Assembly (NCBI GenBank): GCA_041601945.1
Contig: JBFIHG010000008.1
Span: 1 to 64,000, forward strand
DNA length: 64,000 nt
Direction: 5' to 3'
DNA from: JBFJKD01 sp041601945
GTDB lineage: Bacteria > Pseudomonadota > Gammaproteobacteria > Pseudomonadales > Porticoccaceae
The notes under the pieces are model-generated. The model worked only from the letters and a program-made list of their open reading frames with translations, did no database searches and was not told the DNA's origin. A program made the position numbers and the translations under genes. This document shows positions 61,038 to 64,000 of the stretch, piece after piece. Each line of letters starts with the position of its first letter. Position 1 is the stretch's first letter.

Positions 61038-62765
61038 TCAGCCTTCGGTGGGCAAGAGCAGATCCGGCAGCGGAAAACGGACCACGTCGCGGGGGGTGTC
61101 GGGATTCCCAACCAATAACTTCGGCGTTTCAAAATGCCGGTTGACGATACTCCGTTTTGTATCGAGGGTGGACGCGGTAATGCCCGCCAGATCGGCAATC
61201 GAGTCGATAAGATAAGCGATGCTGTAGGGGCGATGGAGGCATTCCTCGTCGATGGCACCGTTGTTGGCTTTCCAGCTCGCCGAGCGCCACAAAATAAACG
61301 GGACGGTATACATTGCCGCCGTCGGCGCAGCTTCATCGCGACCGACGAACGAACGCTCGGGGTCATCGTACACCTCCTCTCCGTGATCAGAAAAATATAG
61401 CAAAAAGCCGTTGGGGCCCGCTCCCTTGAAGGACTCGATTAGCGATGCGACAACGTTGTCGTTATACAGCACAGCATTGTCGTAGCTGTTGTACATCGCC
61501 TGCTCGTCGCTGGCGACCCATGGCGGAACACCTTCGCCGTCCGTAAATTGATCGAATGCCGGCGGATAGCGGTAGCGATAACTCATGTGCGTACCCAGTA
61601 AATGCACCACGATAAACTTGCGCCTGGCCGGATGGGCCAGCGCCTGCTGAAAGGGTGCCACCACCGCGCCGTCGTATTGCTCCGCATTCTGGGTGCGATT
61701 GTTGTTCAGATAAGTTTGATGGTCTGCCTGGGCGGAAAAGAACGTCAGCATCGTATTGCGTCGGGTCATGGTTTGCTGATTGGTGATCCAGAACGTTTCG
61801 TAACCCGCCTGCCGCATCAGGTCGACCAGAGTGGGTTGAGAGAGCTCGGCCAGAGGATGGCTTTGCTGGCCCATGATCAAGGCCTGCTGCAACGCCTCAA
61901 TGGTATAGGGTCGCGGGGTGATAACATTGTCGAATACCATCAATTCGTTGCGCATGGCGTCTAATTTTGGCGTGGTATTGCGCCCGTAGCCGTACAAACT
62001 CATCCTCTCGCGATTGGTGGATTCGCCAATCACCAGCACCAGGGTCACGGGTTTATCGGCATTGTGATCAACCAGACTCGTGAGCTGCGCCGTGGTGCTA
62101 TTTTTCGCTAATAAAGCGTTCACCCCGTCCAGCTGTTGCCGGTACTTGGCATAACCGATAACTATCTGCCAGGGGGTAGCCGGTTCCAGTCGGGTGGTAA
62201 AGTGGTCGAAGGCGTCCGCGAACGGTGCACCTTTGAGCATCGGCATCACCAGGGGATACAGGATAACGGTCGCGCACAAACCCATTGTCGCCAGCTGGGG
62301 GCCAGCGGTAAGTCGCACCGGTTGCAACTGGAACCACAGCCAGACGGGCAGGGCAGTGTAGGGGGCAAATACCAACAGCATCCACCACTGAAAATAAACC
62401 TGCAAATATTCGCTCGACTCAGCGGTGTTGGATTCAAACAGTGTAAAAATAACGCTCTGCGAGAATTCCTGTCCGTACACCAGCATATAACCCAGAGTTA
62501 CCAGCGACGCGGCCCACAACAACAACCCCGTCAACGCCGAGATTTGACGCGTGAGGCGCGGCCATAGCAGCACCGGTATTAACCACAGAGCACTCATATA
62601 GACGGCCTGTCGCAATCCGGTGCCGCTGTGCCCTGTTCCCCACACGATAGCTTGATAGACACCCGAAAAATAAAAGAAAAATAGATAAATTAAGAAAATA
62701 TTGCGCGCTTGTCCGCGAGGTTTTTCTGGGTCAGTGTCTAAAACGGTGTTATAGCTGCTACGCAT
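61038..62765 (-). CDS. Phosphoethanolamine transferase-like sulfatase-fold membrane protein (CptA/EptA type)
   Basis: A 575-residue protein with five N-terminal helices (about 22-190) and a periplasmic alkaline-phosphatase-fold domain. The nucleophile Thr250 lies in VIGESTNRERMSLYGYGRNTTP; VHLLGTHMSYRYRYPP and LLYFSDHGEEVYDD hold further metal ligands. Such enzymes add phosphoethanolamine to lipid A, heptose or other glycans and affect polymyxin sensitivity and envelope stability. Start uncertain: ATG 62765 fits the family N-terminus but has no good ribosome site. Substrate glycan unknown. Confidence 0.88.
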   Translation of the reverse strand: MRSSYNTVLDTDPEKPRGQARNIFLIYLFFFYFSGVYQAIVWGTGHSGTGLRQAVYMSALWLIPVLLWPRLTRQISALTGLLLWAASLVTLGYMLVYGQEFSQSVIFTLFESNTAESSEYLQVYFQWWMLLVFAPYTALPVWLWFQLQPVRLTAGPQLATMGLCATVILYPLVMPMLKGAPFADAFDHFTTRLEPATPWQIVIGYAKYRQQLDGVNALLAKNSTTAQLTSLVDHNADKPVTLVLVIGESTNRERMSLYGYGRNTTPKLDAMRNELMVFDNVITPRPYTIEALQQALIMGQQSHPLAELSQPTLVDLMRQAGYETFWITNQQTMTRRNTMLTFFSAQADHQTYLNNNRTQNAEQYDGAVVAPFQQALAHPARRKFIVVHLLGTHMSYRYRYPPAFDQFTDGEGVPPWVASDEQAMYNSYDNAVLYNDNVVASLIESFKGAGPNGFLLYFSDHGEEVYDDPERSFVGRDEAAPTAAMYTVPFILWRSASWKANNGAIDEECLHRPYSIAYLIDSIADLAGITASTLDTKRSIVNRHFETPKLLVGNPDTPRDVVRFPLPDLLLPTEG

Positions 62766-63098
62766 CAAGGAGGGCCTGGCCGAATGATATAAGCACCGTT
62801 GGAGACTCTGTGGTGTGATTAGTTCCACTCGGAGAATTAAAGCGCCTGTCGCGCGACCTGCCACCCACCCAGGGCGCCCGACTGGCACCTAAGAAAGGGA
62901 CTTGTTAATCTGGTGTTGCGGATAAACAGTAAGCGCGGCCAATCATTCGATAAACAATGGGACCGGGTTCCACTTCGGACCACAGAAGCGTGGCATAGCA
63001 CCGCGAACATTTGCGACAATCTCCGCCTCGGAGTCGTACCAAACAGATAACAAAGATGATCTGCACCACAGCTTGCTACTGTCACAAGGAGTGCGTCC
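62766..63098. other. Divergent intergenic region
   Basis: 333 bases between the phosphoethanolamine-transferase-like gene (leftward) and the secreted protein at 63099 (rightward). No gene, repeat or clear promoter pair was recognised. If translation of the leftward gene begins farther upstream the region would be shorter. Confidence 0.5.
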
Positions 63099-64000
63099 AT
63101 GACCAGGGTTCGTCCAGCCACACTAGTACTGGCACTGCTGTGCGCAGGGTTATGGAGCATAGCGCCGCCCAGCGTGGCGACTACTATCCCCGACGAGTTA
63201 GCGCACTGGGCGCCCTGGGTGCTGAAAGACGATAAGTTACTCCCATGTCCGCGCCTGTCCCACACCGCAAACGAACAACCCGAGCAACGCCGCTGCGTAT
63301 GGCCGGATGAACTAACCATCGACATAACGCAACAGGGAGCACGCTTTGCCCAGCGCTGGACCCTGTATGGCGAAGGCTGGATTTATCTACCGGGTAACAG
63401 CAAACACTGGCCTCTCCAGGTCACGGTAAATAACACACCCGCCACAGTCCTGGAACACCATGGCCGACCCGCGCTGTTTGCCACACCCGGGCGCTACGCC
63501 ATTGAGGGGGCCTTGCGCTGGCATCAACCACCACAGTATCTACCGGTGGCCAGCGACAGCGCATTGATCAAGTTGCTGGTGGATGGCAAGCAGACGCCCG
63601 TAGATATTGATGTGGAGGGACGCCTGTGGCTACGGGACCGAGATACCAGCGACGCGACCGCAGTGCAGAATGACACCCTCAGTATCGAAGTCTTTCGGCT
63701 TCTTAGCGACGATGTTCCACTGCTACTGGAAACCGAATTGCGCCTTACGGTATCCGGTAGCCCGCGGGAAATAGTCGTCGGCCAGTTGTTACCGGATGGC
63801 GCGCAACCCATTGATTTTATGTCGCCGCTGCCCGCCCGTATCGAACCGGACGGCCGTGTGCGTGTTCAGGCGCGGGCCGGTAAATGGCGTCTGCGCCTCG
63901 CTGCGCGCTTCACCGCAGCGCCCAACAAATTTGCCATGCGCCAGCTGGATGCGGACTGGCCGACACAGGAAATATGGAGTTTTCGCGCCAACCCATCCCT
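63099..64000 (+). CDS. Large secreted protein of unknown function, 3' end beyond window
   Basis: At least 300 residues, open to the right edge. ATG 63099 has AAGGAG 8 bases upstream. A signal peptide (LVLALLCAGLWSIAPPSVA) is followed by DELAHWAPWVLKDDKLLPCPR and RRCVWPDELTIDIT, giving two early cysteines likely to form a disulfide. The rest is beta-rich (for example QRWTLYGEGWIYLPGNSK and GRPALFATPGRYAIEGALRW) with many Trp. I do not recognise the family. It probably functions in the periplasm or outer membrane. Confidence 0.8.
   Translation, partial: MTRVRPATLVLALLCAGLWSIAPPSVATTIPDELAHWAPWVLKDDKLLPCPRLSHTANEQPEQRRCVWPDELTIDITQQGARFAQRWTLYGEGWIYLPGNSKHWPLQVTVNNTPATVLEHHGRPALFATPGRYAIEGALRWHQPPQYLPVASDSALIKLLVDGKQTPVDIDVEGRLWLRDRDTSDATAVQNDTLSIEVFRLLSDDVPLLLETELRLTVSGSPREIVVGQLLPDGAQPIDFMSPLPARIEPDGRVRVQARAGKWRLRLAARFTAAPNKFAMRQLDADWPTQEIWSFRANPS

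Noticed and set aside
1..64000. CRISPR arrays, tRNA or rRNA genes, prophage or insertion sequences
   Set aside because: No regularly spaced repeats, tRNA cloverleaf sequences, transposase, integrase or phage structural genes were recognised when reading both strands.

Overview
The window reads as chromosome from a Gram-negative gammaproteobacterium. The order lipA-lipB-DUF493-dacA-rlpA-mltB-rodA-mrdA-rlmH-rsfS-nadD-proA (29.9-41 kb) is the one known from Pseudomonas and relatives. The mixture with a copper membrane monooxygenase, several Rieske oxygenases, a P450 and an MMPL-type exporter resembles marine, hydrocarbon-degrading members of the Cellvibrionales/OMG group. The genus is an inference from gene order and content only. 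No tRNA, rRNA, CRISPR array or insertion sequence was seen.

Left part (1-17.6 kb), catabolic island. A C-A-B operon for a membrane-bound copper monooxygenase (AMO/pMMO superfamily) runs leftward and is followed by a secreted protein cut by the window edge. Copper-ligand positions known from pMMO are present in the B and C subunits. Facing away from it is an AraC-type regulator, then two convergent short-chain dehydrogenases and the housekeeping gene rimO. Next come three Rieske-type oxygenase systems, each an alpha+beta pair. One runs leftward (8.5-10.2 kb). Two run rightward (12.3-16.1 kb), and the second of these is benzoate/toluate-dioxygenase-like. Two extradiol ring-cleavage dioxygenases accompany them, one BphC-like and one clearly catechol 2,3-dioxygenase (XylE-like), and then a group II truncated hemoglobin. 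No ferredoxin or reductase partner is encoded nearby, so electrons must come from elsewhere. I infer a hydrocarbon/aromatic degradation island in which the copper enzyme more likely oxidises a hydrocarbon than ammonia.

Middle part (17.7-44 kb), mostly housekeeping: YaeQ, DUF2288, a GIY-YIG protein, an enoyl-CoA hydratase, SlyD, SprT and a PHP phosphoesterase. A three-gene signalling cluster follows (PAS histidine kinase, REC-HDOD, REC with a degenerate HD-GYP domain), plus a separate single-domain receiver. Then come a Lon-like AAA+ protease and the long lipoate / cell-elongation / NAD / proline block. Around 41-44 kb there are small metabolic genes: a MaoC dehydratase, a LON-domain protein, a MAPEG protein and an alpha/beta hydrolase of the meta-cleavage hydrolase type.

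Right part (44-64 kb), transport and envelope: a MacAB-like exporter with one adaptor, one ATPase and two permeases; DUF2784; a cytochrome P450 with a TIM-barrel amidohydrolase and a pilin-fold protein; a secreted TPR protein; an MMPL/RND transporter with an unusual Asp-rich insertion; a selenoprotein W-like Rdx protein; DUF4197; a DUF2235 hydrolase with a lectin-like C-terminal domain; a CBS membrane protein; a phosphoethanolamine-transferase-like sulfatase-fold protein; and the start of a large secreted protein that leaves the window.
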